Shown here piece by piece: positions 43,638 to 52,405 of a stretch of 64,000 nt of DNA. Under the pieces are notes generated by a model. The model worked only from the letters and a program-made list of their open reading frames with translations, was not told where the DNA came from and did not search any database. Numbering within the stretch: position 1 is the first letter of the stretch; each line of letters begins with the position of its first letter. This DNA comes from an uncultured Bacteroidales bacterium (lineage in GTDB: Bacteria; Bacteroidota; Bacteroidia; Bacteroidales; Paludibacteraceae), in assembly GCA_937915765.1 (NCBI GenBank), contig CALGHE010000102.1:111713-175712 (forward strand), read 5' to 3'. The position numbers and the translations under genes were made by a program.

Positions 43638-43741
43638 AACCATATATATTTTAATTGTTCGCAATTCTAAAGGCGCATATATCGGCAGGTCTTTCTAAAT
43701 CGCCTCGACCCTCATATATATGCAGCCTAAAAATCTCTACA

Positions 43742-44866
43742 CTAACGTTCCAACTCAAATTCAAGCTTCACGCAAAAAGCATCTTCTTTATCATCCAGTT
43801 CAAACTTATGCGCGTCCGGATAAAGCAACCGCAACCTCTGCTCCACGTTCTTCAGCCCTACGCCATCCCTTTTTTTGCTTCCGCCCTCCTTCTTTTTCTT
43901 CCCTTTGCTGTTTTTCATTTCAAACAGCAGCCTGTCATCCTTCACTGCCAGCTTAATGCGTATATATGCGCCCTCCTCTATACCTATTCCGCTATGCTTA
44001 AAGCCATTCTCTATGAGAGGCTCAAGCAACATCGGCGCAACATAAACAGGCTCGTCCGGCATATCCACGTCAAATGTCACGTCTATACAGTTTTCATAAC
44101 TGAACTTCTGAAAATTTATATAATTCTCCAGATAATGCACCTCGTCGTCCAGACTTATCTTTTCAGACTTGCACTCGTCCGTCACATACCTGAGCATCTC
44201 GGACAGCATGAGAACACTGTTCGGAGCGTTCTTGTCCTGCATATAGACCATCGAATAAATATTATTCAAGGCATTGAACAAAAAGTGCGGATTAATCTGC
44301 GACCTCAAAAAGCGCAGTTCCATCTGAGACCGTTTCCGCTCCAGTTCAAGCCTCTCCTGCTCGTCTCTGTTGGCCTTGTTCACATAATACAGCAAAGAAG
44401 AAAAAAGGTAAGTGCACACAAAAATCACCGCTATTTTCAGCTTCAAGGAGTCTTCCAGCACAGACGTTCTATCATCATCCTCAAAAAAAGGCCTCGTCTC
44501 CGAAGGCAGCTGAATATCCAGCAAAGATTGCTCCTCTTCCGCCACCGCAAACTCGTCATACTCTCTAATCACAAAGTCGGCCAAATAAGCCAACTGAGAA
44601 ACCGATGCGAAAAGAAGCACACCAGAAAAAACAAGATAAAGCACCACCTTATGCTTCACCAGAAGTCTCGGCATAAGCACAAGGGTGTTCACGTAAAAAA
44701 GCAGAATCATGCCGGCGACCTCTATAGCCGAAAGCGCTGCGGAAAGCCCAAGGTCCATCGAGATGTTGCTCACCGTCAGCATCGCGAAAAAGGCAATCCA
44801 AAGCAAAGGCTCACGCACAAACCTACGCTTCAAAACCGACACTATTTTAGACACAAACTCATTCAT
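43742..44866 (-). CDS. LytS/His_kinase-family sensor histidine kinase
   Basis: 374 residues. Membrane segments lie in the first 180 residues, with a variable loop of about 55 residues outside (EYDEFAVAEEEQ...RTSVLED). A short coiled coil follows (QERLELERKRSQMELRFLR), then the His_kinase block SQINPHFLFNALNNIYSM with the phospho-accepting His and an ATPase domain with PLIENGFKHSG (N box) and GVGLKNVEQRLRLLY (G box). It would phosphorylate the LytTR regulator encoded downstream. A long frame on the other strand is a shadow. Confidence 0.92.
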   Translation of the reverse strand: MNEFVSKIVSVLKRRFVREPLLWIAFFAMLTVSNISMDLGLSAALSAIEVAGMILLFYVNTLVLMPRLLVKHKVVLYLVFSGVLLFASVSQLAYLADFVIREYDEFAVAEEEQSLLDIQLPSETRPFFEDDDRTSVLEDSLKLKIAVIFVCTYLFSSLLYYVNKANRDEQERLELERKRSQMELRFLRSQINPHFLFNALNNIYSMVYMQDKNAPNSVLMLSEMLRYVTDECKSEKISLDDEVHYLENYINFQKFSYENCIDVTFDVDMPDEPVYVAPMLLEPLIENGFKHSGIGIEEGAYIRIKLAVKDDRLLFEMKNSKGKKKKEGGSKKRDGVGLKNVEQRLRLLYPDAHKFELDDKEDAFCVKLEFELER

Positions 44867-45029
44867 GCTCCTTAAATTTACACCAACAATCCCAAATCAA
44901 TCGCACTGCCTGTATTCCTGCACAGCAAAAGTAAAATTAATAAGCAAAACGGCAAGACAATTAGATTTATTTTTACTGAAAAAATTATTCTATTTGCTGA
45001 AATTGTATCTTTGCACGGAATTTCGCTTG

Positions 45030-45271
45030 ATGTTTCTTTTGATATTATGCACAGGAAATAGCTGCCGCAGCCAGATGGCACACGTTTTTTGCAGTCGTTC
45101 GACGACAAGCTGAACATTCATTTAGCCGGCACACAACCAGCTCCGCTGGTCAACCCCAAGGCTACAGCTGTGATGGGCGAGGTTGGCGTTGACATATCCG
45201 AACACACGCCAAAGAATGTAGAAAAATATCTGAATGAGACTTGCAGATTTCCACAAACAAATGAAAAATAA
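45030..45271 (+). pseudogene. arsC relic (low-molecular-weight phosphatase-fold arsenate reductase), frameshifted and truncated
   Basis: Frame 1 from the ATG at 45030 reads MFLLILCTGNSCRSQMAHVF, the P-loop C-T-G-N-S-C-R-S of thioredoxin-coupled arsenate reductases. The frame then breaks in a T6 run (45085-45090); one more T would restore it. Frame 2 continues LQSFDDKLNIHLAGTQPAP, LVNPKATAVMGEVGVDISEH and TPKNVEKYLNE, the next family blocks. It then ends early at a stop (45269-45271), so the second half with its redox cysteines is gone. TATCTTTG at 45006-45013 suggests the promoter survives. Only about 80 of about 140 residues remain. Confidence 0.75.
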
Positions 45272-45400
45272 CAGCAACCAATAAAAGGCGACGTGCCAAT
45301 TTGTTTTTTTTGCACGCTCATCAAAATTTCAGAAAAAAAAGCACACTGCTGTCGATTATTATTTGTACCTTCGCCGAAATTTTAGCAAACGAGACATTTT

Positions 45401-45919
45401 ATGACGGAAAGACAATGGTTCGTAGCTTTCACAAAATCAAAGCACGAAAAGAAAATAAAAGCCAAACTCGATGAAATGGGGATTGAGAACTACCTCGCCG
45501 TGCGCGAAGAGGTTCATCAATGGAAGGACAGAAAGAAGAAGGTCAATGTGATGCTTATTCCTTGCGTCATTTTCATCAAAGGCATAAAAAAAGACGTTCT
45601 TGCTTTGCACAACGAATATGGCATGCCCATCAGTTTTATGCGAAACTTAACAACAAAGCAGATTATGGTAGTGCCGGAAAAACAAATGCAGGATTTCATG
45701 TTCGTCCTTGATATGACAGACGACGTCGAGGTTGCCGACCTTAATCTAAAGCGAGGAGACTTTGTGCGCATAACCAAAGGCGTGCTTGCTAACGTGGAAG
45801 GCGAGTTGCTGAGCGTGAAAGGCAAGAAAAAGGTCGTAATACGCATAGACGGAGTTGTTGCTATTGCCGTGGAAATTCCAGCTGCATACATAGAAAAGAT
45901 GAAAAAGGAGCCTGCCTGA
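45401..45919 (+). CDS. UpxY-family transcription antiterminator (NusG-like), orphan
   Basis: 172 residues. The N-terminal NusG domain is present (QWFVAFTKSKHEKKIKAKLDEMGIENYLA) with the family segment MLIPCVIFIKG. The C-terminal KOW-like domain has KRGDFVRITKGVLANVEGELLSVKGKKKVVIRIDG. UpxY proteins normally stand first in capsular polysaccharide operons of Bacteroides and let polymerase read through the leader. No polysaccharide genes follow here: the next gene, after 184 nt and its own promoter, is a ferredoxin subunit. It therefore looks like an orphan or a different specialised NusG. Confidence 0.85.
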   Translation: MTERQWFVAFTKSKHEKKIKAKLDEMGIENYLAVREEVHQWKDRKKKVNVMLIPCVIFIKGIKKDVLALHNEYGMPISFMRNLTTKQIMVVPEKQMQDFMFVLDMTDDVEVADLNLKRGDFVRITKGVLANVEGELLSVKGKKKVVIRIDGVVAIAVEIPAAYIEKMKKEPA

Positions 45920-46026
45920 CAAACTATCATGACCTGTTTTGCAACAAAATGCGGCTCTTGTGCGTTGCTCCTTAGCCGGGCGTTCACTTTTTTTTTCGTA
46001 TTTCGCAAAAAATTAAGCGCTATGGC

Positions 46027-46057
46027 TTTAATTTTAAAGACAAAAAGCGTAACTTTG
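46027..46057 (+). promoter_or_regulatory. Promoter of the vorDBAC operon
   Basis: TTTA (46027-46030), a 19-bp spacer and TAACTTTG (46050-46057), 47 nt before the ATG at 46104. Confidence 0.55.
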
Positions 46058-46103
46058 CAAATCATTATTGCAAATAATTAACGTTATCATAAAAACAAGG
46101 AAG

Positions 46104-46331
46104 ATGGCTAAAATAAAAGGAGCTGTTGTGGTTAACACTGAAAGATGCAAGGGATGCGAGCTTTGCGTCGTGGCGTGCCCTGCAAATGTGCTGGCGATGT
46201 CTAAACAGGTTAACGCCAAAGGTTACAACTATGCGGTCATGGCGAATGAAGATGCCTGCATAGGTTGCGCGAGTTGTGGTATTGTATGTCCGGACGGATG
46301 TATCTCAGTTTATAAAACGAAATTAGCTTAA
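46104..46331 (+). CDS. vorD: 2-oxoacid:ferredoxin oxidoreductase delta subunit (2[4Fe-4S] ferredoxin domain)
   Basis: 75 residues from the ATG at 46104, preceded by AAGGAAG; an in-frame start at 46068 lies 12 codons upstream and is less likely. Two C-x-x-C-x-x-C-x-x-x-C-P motifs, CKGCELCVVACP and CIGCASCGIVCP, bind two [4Fe-4S] clusters that carry electrons from the catalytic subunits to ferredoxin. It is the first gene of a four-gene operon; the next gene starts 5 nt later. Confidence 0.88.
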   Translation: MAKIKGAVVVNTERCKGCELCVVACPANVLAMSKQVNAKGYNYAVMANEDACIGCASCGIVCPDGCISVYKTKLA

Positions 46332-46336
46332 AATAG

Positions 46337-47416
46337 ATGAGTGAAGAAGTTAAATTAATGAAAGGTAACGAAGCGATTGCTCACGCCGCTATCAGATGCG
46401 GATGCGACGGTTACTTCGGATACCCTATCACTCCGCAGTCAGAGGTGCTTGAGACTCTGATGGAGGTTGAACCTTGGAAAACGACCGGAATGGTAGTTTT
46501 GCAGGCGGAAAGTGAGGTTTCTGCCATCAATATGGTTTATGGCGGCGCAGGGTGTGGCAAGAAAGTGATGACTTCGTCTTCCAGCCCAGGCGTGTCACTG
46601 AAACAAGAGGGAGTCTCTTACCTTGCCGGAGCTGAACTTCCGGCCCTTATCGTGAACGTGATGAGAGGCGGTCCGGGACTCGGAACTATCCAGCCTAGCC
46701 AGGCTGACTATTTCCAGACTGTTAAGGGTGGCGGACACGGCGACTACAGGCTTATAGCGCTTGCTCCTGCTTCTGTTCAGGAAATGGCGGATTTTGTGGG
46801 GCTTGGCTTTGACTTGGCTTTCAAATACAGAAATCCGGCTATCATACTTGCTGACGGCGTTATCGGACAGATGATGGAAAAGGTTGTGCTTCCTGATTTC
46901 CAGCCTAGAATGACAGAAGAGGAAATTGCGGAAAAATGTCCTTGGGCTGCAGTTGGAAAGCCTAAGAGCAGAGAGTGCAACGTGATTACATCGCTTGAAC
47001 TTCAGCCAGACGCGATGGAACAGAACAACCTCAGGTTCCAAGAAAAATATAAAACTATCGAAGAAAACGAAGTGCGCTACGAAGAGATAATGTGCGACGA
47101 TGCAGAGTATCTTTTGGTTGCGTTCGGTTCGTCTGCTCGTATATGCCAGAAGGCTGTCGAGATCGCGCGCGAACAGGGTATCAAGCTTGGTCTGCTGCGC
47201 CCTATCACTTTGTGGCCATTCCCTAAAAAGGCCCTTGCAGCTTATGCTGACAAAGTGAAGGCTATGCTTTCGGTTGAGCTTAACGCCGGACAAATGGTGG
47301 AAGATGTGCGTCTTGCCGTAAACGGAAAGGTTCCTGTTGAACATTACGGACGTTTGGGAGGCATCGTTTACACTCCTGACGAAATTGTGGAGGCTGTCAA
47401 AAATAAAATAATGTAA
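46337..47416 (+). CDS. vorB: 2-oxoacid:ferredoxin oxidoreductase alpha subunit (VorB/KorA type)
   Basis: 359 residues. The N-terminal pyrimidine-binding domain has KGNEAIAHAAIRCGCDGYFGYPITPQSEV and the Thr/Ser-rich MTSSSSPGVSLKQEG. The middle segment VNVMRGGPGLGTIQPSQADYF is typical of VorB, and the C-terminal domain has VAFGSSARI and LGLLRPITLWPFP. With the other three subunits it oxidatively decarboxylates a 2-oxoacid (branched-chain or 2-oxoglutarate) to acyl-CoA, reducing ferredoxin. Substrate choice between VOR and KOR cannot be settled from sequence alone. Confidence 0.9.
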   Translation: MSEEVKLMKGNEAIAHAAIRCGCDGYFGYPITPQSEVLETLMEVEPWKTTGMVVLQAESEVSAINMVYGGAGCGKKVMTSSSSPGVSLKQEGVSYLAGAELPALIVNVMRGGPGLGTIQPSQADYFQTVKGGGHGDYRLIALAPASVQEMADFVGLGFDLAFKYRNPAIILADGVIGQMMEKVVLPDFQPRMTEEEIAEKCPWAAVGKPKSRECNVITSLELQPDAMEQNNLRFQEKYKTIEENEVRYEEIMCDDAEYLLVAFGSSARICQKAVEIAREQGIKLGLLRPITLWPFPKKALAAYADKVKAMLSVELNAGQMVEDVRLAVNGKVPVEHYGRLGGIVYTPDEIVEAVKNKIM

Positions 47417-47437
47417 TTTCTTAAAAATCAGAAGTAA

Positions 47438-48214
47438 ATGGCACTTGAAGATATAATCAAACCCGAAAATCTGGTTTATAAGAAACCGGACATAATGAAC
47501 GACAACGCCATGCACTACTGCCCTGGCTGCAGCCATGGTGTTGTTCACAAGTTAATTGCTGAAGTTATCGAAGAGATGGGGCTTGTGGAAGACTCTATCG
47601 GTATAACTCCGGTTGGTTGCGCGGTGTTCGCCTATAACTATATTGACATCGACTGGGAAGAGGCTGCCCATGGCCGCGCGCCTGCGTTGGCAACTGCCAT
47701 CAAAAGGCTTCGCCCTAACAAGCTCGTTTTCACTTATCAGGGAGACGGTGACTTGTCGGCTATAGGTACTGCGGAAACTATTCACGCCTGCAACCGCGGC
47801 GAAAGCATCGCAATCATATTCATCAACAATGGTATTTACGGCATGACAGGCGGACAGATGGCACCTACGACATTGGAGGGCATGAAAACCGCTACTTGCC
47901 CTTACGGACGTGACGTTAAGCTTAACGGCTATCCTTTGAAAATAACAAACTTGCTGAAGGAACTGGAAGGCACAAGGTTCGTGACTCGTCAGAGCGTGCA
48001 TACCGCTGCTGCTGTACGCAAAACTAAAAAAGCCATAAGAAAGGCTTTTGAAAATTGTTTGGACGGGAAAGGCGGCGCTAACGTTGTTGAAGTTGTTTCA
48101 ACTTGCTCTTCTGGCTGGAAAATGACTCCTGCCAAGGCAAACAAGTGGATGGAAGAGAACATGTTCCCTGCTTATCCGCTGGGTGATTTAAGAGACAGAG
48201 ACGCTAACATTTAA
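47438..48214 (+). CDS. vorA: 2-oxoacid:ferredoxin oxidoreductase beta subunit (TPP-binding)
   Basis: 258 residues. The CPGCSHGVVHKLIAE motif is at the start, thiamine diphosphate/Mg2+ binding is seen in YQGDGDLSAIGTAETIHACNRGESIAIIFINNGIYGMTGGQMAP (G-D-G ... N-N), and VEVVSTCSSGWKMTP lies near the end. It forms the catalytic core with the alpha subunit. The gap of 21 nt to the previous gene and 10 nt to the next support a single operon. Confidence 0.9.
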   Translation: MALEDIIKPENLVYKKPDIMNDNAMHYCPGCSHGVVHKLIAEVIEEMGLVEDSIGITPVGCAVFAYNYIDIDWEEAAHGRAPALATAIKRLRPNKLVFTYQGDGDLSAIGTAETIHACNRGESIAIIFINNGIYGMTGGQMAPTTLEGMKTATCPYGRDVKLNGYPLKITNLLKELEGTRFVTRQSVHTAAAVRKTKKAIRKAFENCLDGKGGANVVEVVSTCSSGWKMTPAKANKWMEENMFPAYPLGDLRDRDANI

Positions 48215-48224
48215 TTTGCAGACA

Positions 48225-48764
48225 ATGAAAGAGGAAATAATTATAGCCGGATTCGGCGGTCAAGGTGTGCTATCTATGGGCAAAATCCTCGCTTACTCTG
48301 GTCTTATGCAGGGTAAAGAGGTTACTTGGATGCCGGCTTACGGTCCGGAACAGCGTGGTGGCACAGCTAACGTGACTGTTATTCTGAGCGACGAAAAGAT
48401 TAGTTCGCCTATCTTGAACGAATTTGACACTGCGATAATTTTGAACCAGCAGTCTCTGGACAAGTTCGAAAAAAGCGTGAAGCCAGGCGGCACTTTGATT
48501 TATGACCCGTACGGAATCACTAAGGCTCCGACAAGAACAGACATAAACGTTTACAAGATTAACGCAATGGACACTTCAATAGAGATGAACGCTCCTAAGT
48601 CATTCAACATGATTATATTGGGCGGATTGCTCAAAGTGCGTCCGATTGTTGAACTTGACAATGTTCTTAAAGGTCTTAAAAAAACATTGCCGGAAAGACA
48701 TCATCATCTTATCCCGATGAACGAAACAGCCTTGAAAAAAGGTATGGAAATCATCGGAAAATAA
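48225..48764 (+). CDS. vorC: 2-oxoacid:ferredoxin oxidoreductase gamma subunit
   Basis: 179 residues from the ATG at 48225; the TTG at 48216 is unlikely. GFGGQGVLSMGKILAYSG near the start and MPAYGPEQRGGTANVTVILSD are the hallmarks of the gamma/CoA-binding domain. It is the last gene of the vor operon and ends 12 nt before a strong terminator. Confidence 0.9.
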   Translation: MKEEIIIAGFGGQGVLSMGKILAYSGLMQGKEVTWMPAYGPEQRGGTANVTVILSDEKISSPILNEFDTAIILNQQSLDKFEKSVKPGGTLIYDPYGITKAPTRTDINVYKINAMDTSIEMNAPKSFNMIILGGLLKVRPIVELDNVLKGLKKTLPERHHHLIPMNETALKKGMEIIGK

Positions 48765-48776
48765 GGATATGCAAAG

Positions 48777-48812
48777 AAACTCCCGCGCCAGCTTTGGTTC
48801 GGGAGTTTTTTT
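48777..48812 (+). terminator. Terminator of the vor operon
   Basis: AAACTCCCG (48777-48785) and CGGGAGTTT (48800-48808), a perfect 9-bp stem with a 14-nt loop, then a run of T. Confidence 0.85.
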
Positions 48813-48884
48813 GTATTATGCAGCGCTTTTTGTATCTCTGCAAATAGACGATTTGGTCAAAATAGTATTAGTACAGAGGTTGTC

Positions 48885-50194
48885 TTATGGTTTAATAACT
48901 CCGCTTGAGGGCGCCGCAAGCACGCAATGCCCCACAACACAACGCAGACAGTTTCCTCGTTCACAAAAATTGCGCTTGAGTTCTACCAGTGCTTGCGAGT
49001 CGTAAGCAGACAACGCTTCGACACCGTATTCGCTCCACATTGAAATTATACTGTTCTTTTCCGCCGGCAACCTCTCCAATAGCGTAAAAGCAAACTCTTG
49101 CATCTCAGCGTCACCATGCGCATTTGAATAGGAGAACAGCATCGGGGCCACCGTATTTATCAGAATTACATCTACGCTCTCTTTACTCAATCGTTTTGTG
49201 AATTTACGGACAGATGCCTTATCCCCTAAGCAGTAACGCTCAGACCAATATTCAGAAGCCTCACAACTTAACAAGAGACGCAACCTATCCAAATCCCTCT
49301 CTGCCAATATCCTAGAAAATAAGTTCGATGAACGATGAACCAAATTGGCAAACTGAGCAATATTTGCAATCTGGGCAAGGGTATCCAGCGTGACGGACGC
49401 ATACGAGCAAATTTCCAATAAGATGCATCAATTGGCTTCAAATCAAATTTCGTCTTAAAAAAAGCATACTCTTTTTGCAAAGAAACAACATATCCGTCTG
49501 CATTGTCAACATTTCCAAGGAGTCCAGACTGCCCAAACATAAGCGCCTCGACTTGAAACGCGCTGTCCTTGTGCTTTGCAAGATAACGCAACGGAAGCGA
49601 CCGCGCCAGCAATTCAAATGGCAGCCCGTTTACATTCATGCCGAAATTACGAGCCAGAAGCACGTAAAAAGCCTCCGCCCAGTCTCCTTTTGACTGATTA
49701 AGCAACTCCTCGACCATCAAAGCCTTCCTCTCAAAACGAGAACACACAAAACGGCTAAAAGAGAGCCGCAGCAATTCCGTACATCTTAAATTCCAGAAAG
49801 CGCCGCACCGCACTTGCTGCTCCGAACTGAAAAACTGCTCTATACGTGCCAGAACACTATCTTGAATATTCATCACCACCTGCGGAATCACCTCGCCAGA
49901 AGACCGTCGAACAACACAATCACTCTCCGCCACAACATGCAGCACTACAGAGTCATAGGTCTTGTCTGCATCATGACCATGCCTGCGCCAGTCAGAAGCC
50001 CTGCAATGAAGCTCCACATTTCCAGCCCACAACGTGTTGCCGATCCTTACTTTAGCATTGAAAAAATCCGGACCAGAATCACAATTAAGCGACCCTGTAT
50101 CTATAACCTCAAGCTCTTCTCCATCGGCAGTAAACATCGAAGAAGCAGCCCATAATCTATACTGCCAAAAATAACGCAAATACTCCTCTCGCAT
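48885..50194 (-). pseudogene. DUF2851 family protein, interrupted by a frame disruption
   Basis: The N-terminal part runs in one frame from the ATG at 50194 (MREEYLRYFWQYRLW; a longer frame begins at 50242) to about 49370. It has the family blocks GSLNCDSGPDFFNAKVRIG and WAGNVELHCRASDWRRHGHDADKTYDSVVLHVV. The C-terminal part continues in another frame (IAQFANLVHRSSNLFSRI ... INTVAPMLFSYSNAHGD ... NCLRCVVGH) to 48885. Joined, they give about 430 residues, the usual family length. The break follows KFARMRPS near 49385-49360, in a stretch of similar 9-mers (CTTGCCCAG, ATTGCAAAT, ATTGCTCAG, TTTGCCAAT), where a slip is plausible. The family function is unknown. Confidence 0.8.
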
Positions 50195-50302
50195 AAAAAC
50201 GTAAACAACAAAAAGGCTCAAGAGCCTTTCTCGATTAAACAAAAAACGGACATTAATCGTTAAAGAGAAAAGACGAGACTAAGAACATCTCATCTTCACC
50301 GT

Positions 50303-50334
50303 TTTGCAAATATCATCAAAAATACTTATATTTG
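50303..50334 (+). promoter_or_regulatory. Promoter of the lipid kinase gene
   Basis: TTTG (50303-50306), a 20-bp spacer and TATATTTG (50327-50334): a full consensus match 25 nt before the ATG. Confidence 0.75.
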
Positions 50335-50358
50335 CAGTATATAATTAGAAAAAAATAG

Positions 50359-51339
50359 ATGGCAAAATCAACAATAGCATTTATAATAAACCCCAACTCA
50401 GGGACAAACAACAAAAAAGACCTTCCGGATCTGATTAGAAAGATTCTTGACGCGGACAGGTTTGACATATCTATCGAGTTTACTAAATATGCCGGACATG
50501 GTAAAGAATTGGCCAAGCAATATGTGGAAAAAGGATTTAATTATGTTGTCGCCTGTGGCGGTGACGGGACAATAAACGAAGTAGCCTCTCAGCTCACAGG
50601 CACAAACACCGTGTTCGGAATAATACCGTACGGTTCTGGCAACGGACTGGCAAGGCATCTCGGCATCTCTTTGATTCCCAAAAGAGCGCTGAGGCAAATA
50701 AACAAGCACACAGTCAAAAGCATTGACTATGGCACGGCTAACGAACATGCCTTTTTCTGCACTTGCGGCACTGGATTTGACGCGCACATCAGCCACAAAT
50801 TCGCAGTGCAAGGCAAACGCGGATTCCTCACTTACCTTAAAACGGTTGTAAAAGAGTACTGGGGTTACAAACCGCACCCTTACACACTTTCTTCCGACGA
50901 GTTTGAGATCACGCAGCGCGCTTTTGTCGTGACTATAGCAAACGCCTCTCAATATGGCAATAACGCTTTCATCGCTCCGCAGGCAAGCACTTCAGACGGG
51001 CTGCTGGACATATGCATACTCAAACCGTTTCCGTTCTACTCTATTCCGTGGCTCGCATTCCTGCTTTTCCAAAAAGAGATAGAGCGAAGCAAGCACATCT
51101 CTATTCTACGAACTAAAGGCTTTACGCTAAAACGTAAAAAAGAGGGCGAGTTTCATATAGACGGAGACCCTATCCAAGCTGGTAAGGAAATCTCTATAAA
51201 GGTTGTTCCTAACGGGCTTAAAGTGATGATGGGACGCACTCTTGACATAAACGTGATTCTGCGCGCCAGATTGATCTATGCTAAAAGAAGATTCAAATCG
51301 CACAAAGAAAGCTTGGAACGTACGTTGAAAATTAACTAA
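50359..51339 (+). CDS. YegS/diacylglycerol kinase-like lipid kinase
   Basis: 326 residues. The N-terminal DAGK catalytic domain has INPNSGTNNKKD, the nucleotide loop VVACGGDGTINEVASQL (near 63-79) and PYGSGNGLARHLG (near 95-107). A C-terminal beta-sandwich domain carries FIAPQASTSDGLLDICIL and FHIDGDP. The family phosphorylates lipids (diacylglycerol, or sphingoid bases in Bacteroidales) at the inner membrane. The exact lipid is unknown. It is monocistronic with a consensus promoter. Confidence 0.92.
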   Translation: MAKSTIAFIINPNSGTNNKKDLPDLIRKILDADRFDISIEFTKYAGHGKELAKQYVEKGFNYVVACGGDGTINEVASQLTGTNTVFGIIPYGSGNGLARHLGISLIPKRALRQINKHTVKSIDYGTANEHAFFCTCGTGFDAHISHKFAVQGKRGFLTYLKTVVKEYWGYKPHPYTLSSDEFEITQRAFVVTIANASQYGNNAFIAPQASTSDGLLDICILKPFPFYSIPWLAFLLFQKEIERSKHISILRTKGFTLKRKKEGEFHIDGDPIQAGKEISIKVVPNGLKVMMGRTLDINVILRARLIYAKRRFKSHKESLERTLKIN

Positions 51340-51408
51340 ACGCCATACACAAAAGCGTCCGAAACGAATTACAGAACAAAAAATTACAAAACTTATCCAC
51401 ACTCCAAA

Positions 51409-51441
51409 TAAAAAAAGGATGCCGAAAAAAAACGGCATCCT
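51409..51441 (-). terminator. Terminator of the NifX-like gene
   Basis: AGGATGCCG (51416-51424) and CGGCATCCT (51433-51441) form a perfect 9-bp stem. A seven-base T tract follows on the minus strand. It may also work for the plus-strand kinase gene. Confidence 0.75.
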
Positions 51442-51537
51442 ATTAACAAACTAACAAAACTTAATAACATAAAAACAGACACGAAAAAATATCTGCCCTA
51501 TGAACGAAGCCAAAGCTTCAAATCAATAAAATTCTTT

Positions 51538-51936
51538 TCAGATTGCAACCGAATATCTATACCGGTGCATTCTGTTGGCATAACGAGATGACAAGGACAA
51601 ATCCTCCATATCCCATATCACCAACTTGTTCTGGTTGTACTGTTTAATGGTTTCGATAAGATCATCTGTCTTTGATTTGTAAGCTGCAATACCGCGCTGC
51701 TTCAAATTTTGCAGCAATGCTGACTGCTGCCCATTGAACACAACCGCTTTCACTCCCAAATCTTTGAACATTTGGACTAAGTCTCGAGAATCTGCAACAT
51801 ATTCAGCCACATCAATCCACTGAATTTGACGCGTAACCAAGTCATAAATACAAACATGACTCTCCATTCCCAAACTTTCAGCTACGACAAATTTGCGTGC
51901 TTCCTTGTCCAATACCGGAATTACTATCTTTGTCAT
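51538..51936 (-). CDS. NifB/NifX-family (dinitrogenase cofactor-binding fold) small protein
   Basis: 132 residues from the ATG at 51936; a start at 51948 would add four. The fold pattern IVIPVLDKEARKFVVAESLGMESHVCIYDL ... VQMFKDLGVKAVVFNGQQSALLQNLKQRGIAAYK matches the NifX/NifB-C family, which binds metal clusters in nitrogen fixers and has unknown roles elsewhere. A basic Arg/Tyr-rich tail (SSRYANRMHRYRYS) is unusual. No nif gene is nearby, so nitrogen fixation is not implied. Confidence 0.55.
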   Translation of the reverse strand: MTKIVIPVLDKEARKFVVAESLGMESHVCIYDLVTRQIQWIDVAEYVADSRDLVQMFKDLGVKAVVFNGQQSALLQNLKQRGIAAYKSKTDDLIETIKQYNQNKLVIWDMEDLSLSSRYANRMHRYRYSVAI

Positions 51937-52295
51937 ATTACAATACATTTAGTGAATACTACAAGAAACAATACAAAAATCATACCAAAAACAGACTACA
52001 ACCTAAAAAAACACATTTTTTAGCAAAAAAAAACTCTATTTTAAAACACTTTCACCTTCTTCTAATAAAAAAACAGCCTATAAAAGCAGAACACACCTCA
52101 CAATCAATAACCGTGCCAAAACAACAAACACACATATAAGAAACTTAAAATAAGAAAAATCCACAATAAAAACAAACCTAAAGAACATATTTATTTGCAT
52201 ATAAATTTTTTTCACCGCAACACTTACTCACACCAAAAAACGCGCCAAAAAAGCCATACCAAAAAGTAAAACAGACTGCACATGCTGACAAACAT
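51937..52295. other. Very AT-rich gene-free stretch
   Basis: Plus-strand A-rich, minus-strand T-rich sequence with no open gene. A minus-strand TAGGTTTG at 52180-52173 could be the -7 element for the NifX-like gene, although no -33 match was found. Confidence 0.4.
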
Positions 52296-52405
52296 AAAAA
52301 AGCACGGAGAAACAGGTCTAACTCCGTGCAGTACTGTGTTTATATATGATTAGTAGTTGCTTTTCCTTTTTAAAACTCACCCAACAGCCATTGTTTACCA
52401 TTGCA
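52296..52405 (-). ncRNA. Candidate small RNA or leader ending in a terminator, with a 27-codon ORF
   Basis: On the minus strand a -7 element TATTTTTG (52419-52412) is followed by about 110 nt ending in a strong hairpin, GCACGGAG/CTCCGTGC (52302-52309 with 52322-52329), and T6. No large gene lies inside. The transcript contains an ORF from ATG at 52401 to TAG at 52318 (MVNNGCWVSFKKEKQLLIIY plus seven residues) whose stop codon falls in the hairpin loop. It stands apart from the lpxA terminator at 52651-52678 and the NifX-like gene 360 nt downstream. It may be a free small RNA, a small-protein mRNA or an attenuating leader. No -33 match was found. Confidence 0.4.
52301..52329 (-). terminator. 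Terminator of the candidate small transcript
   Basis: An 8-bp perfect GC-rich stem (GCACGGAG/CTCCGTGC) with a 12-nt loop, followed on the minus strand by six T. Confidence 0.75.

Noticed and set aside
43655..44875. 406-residue open frame on the plus strand
   Set aside because: Antisense to the sensor kinase gene, low-complexity His/Leu/Lys composition, no family.
45272..45400. Hairpin between the arsC relic and upxY as a terminator
   Set aside because: Only five base pairs (CGTGC/GCACG) with the T run inside the loop, not after the stem.
46595..47548. 317-residue open frame on the minus strand
   Set aside because: Antisense to vorB/vorA; no family features.
51538..51936. Evidence for nitrogen fixation
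   Set aside because: The NifX-like fold also occurs in non-fixing organisms, and no other nif gene is seen.
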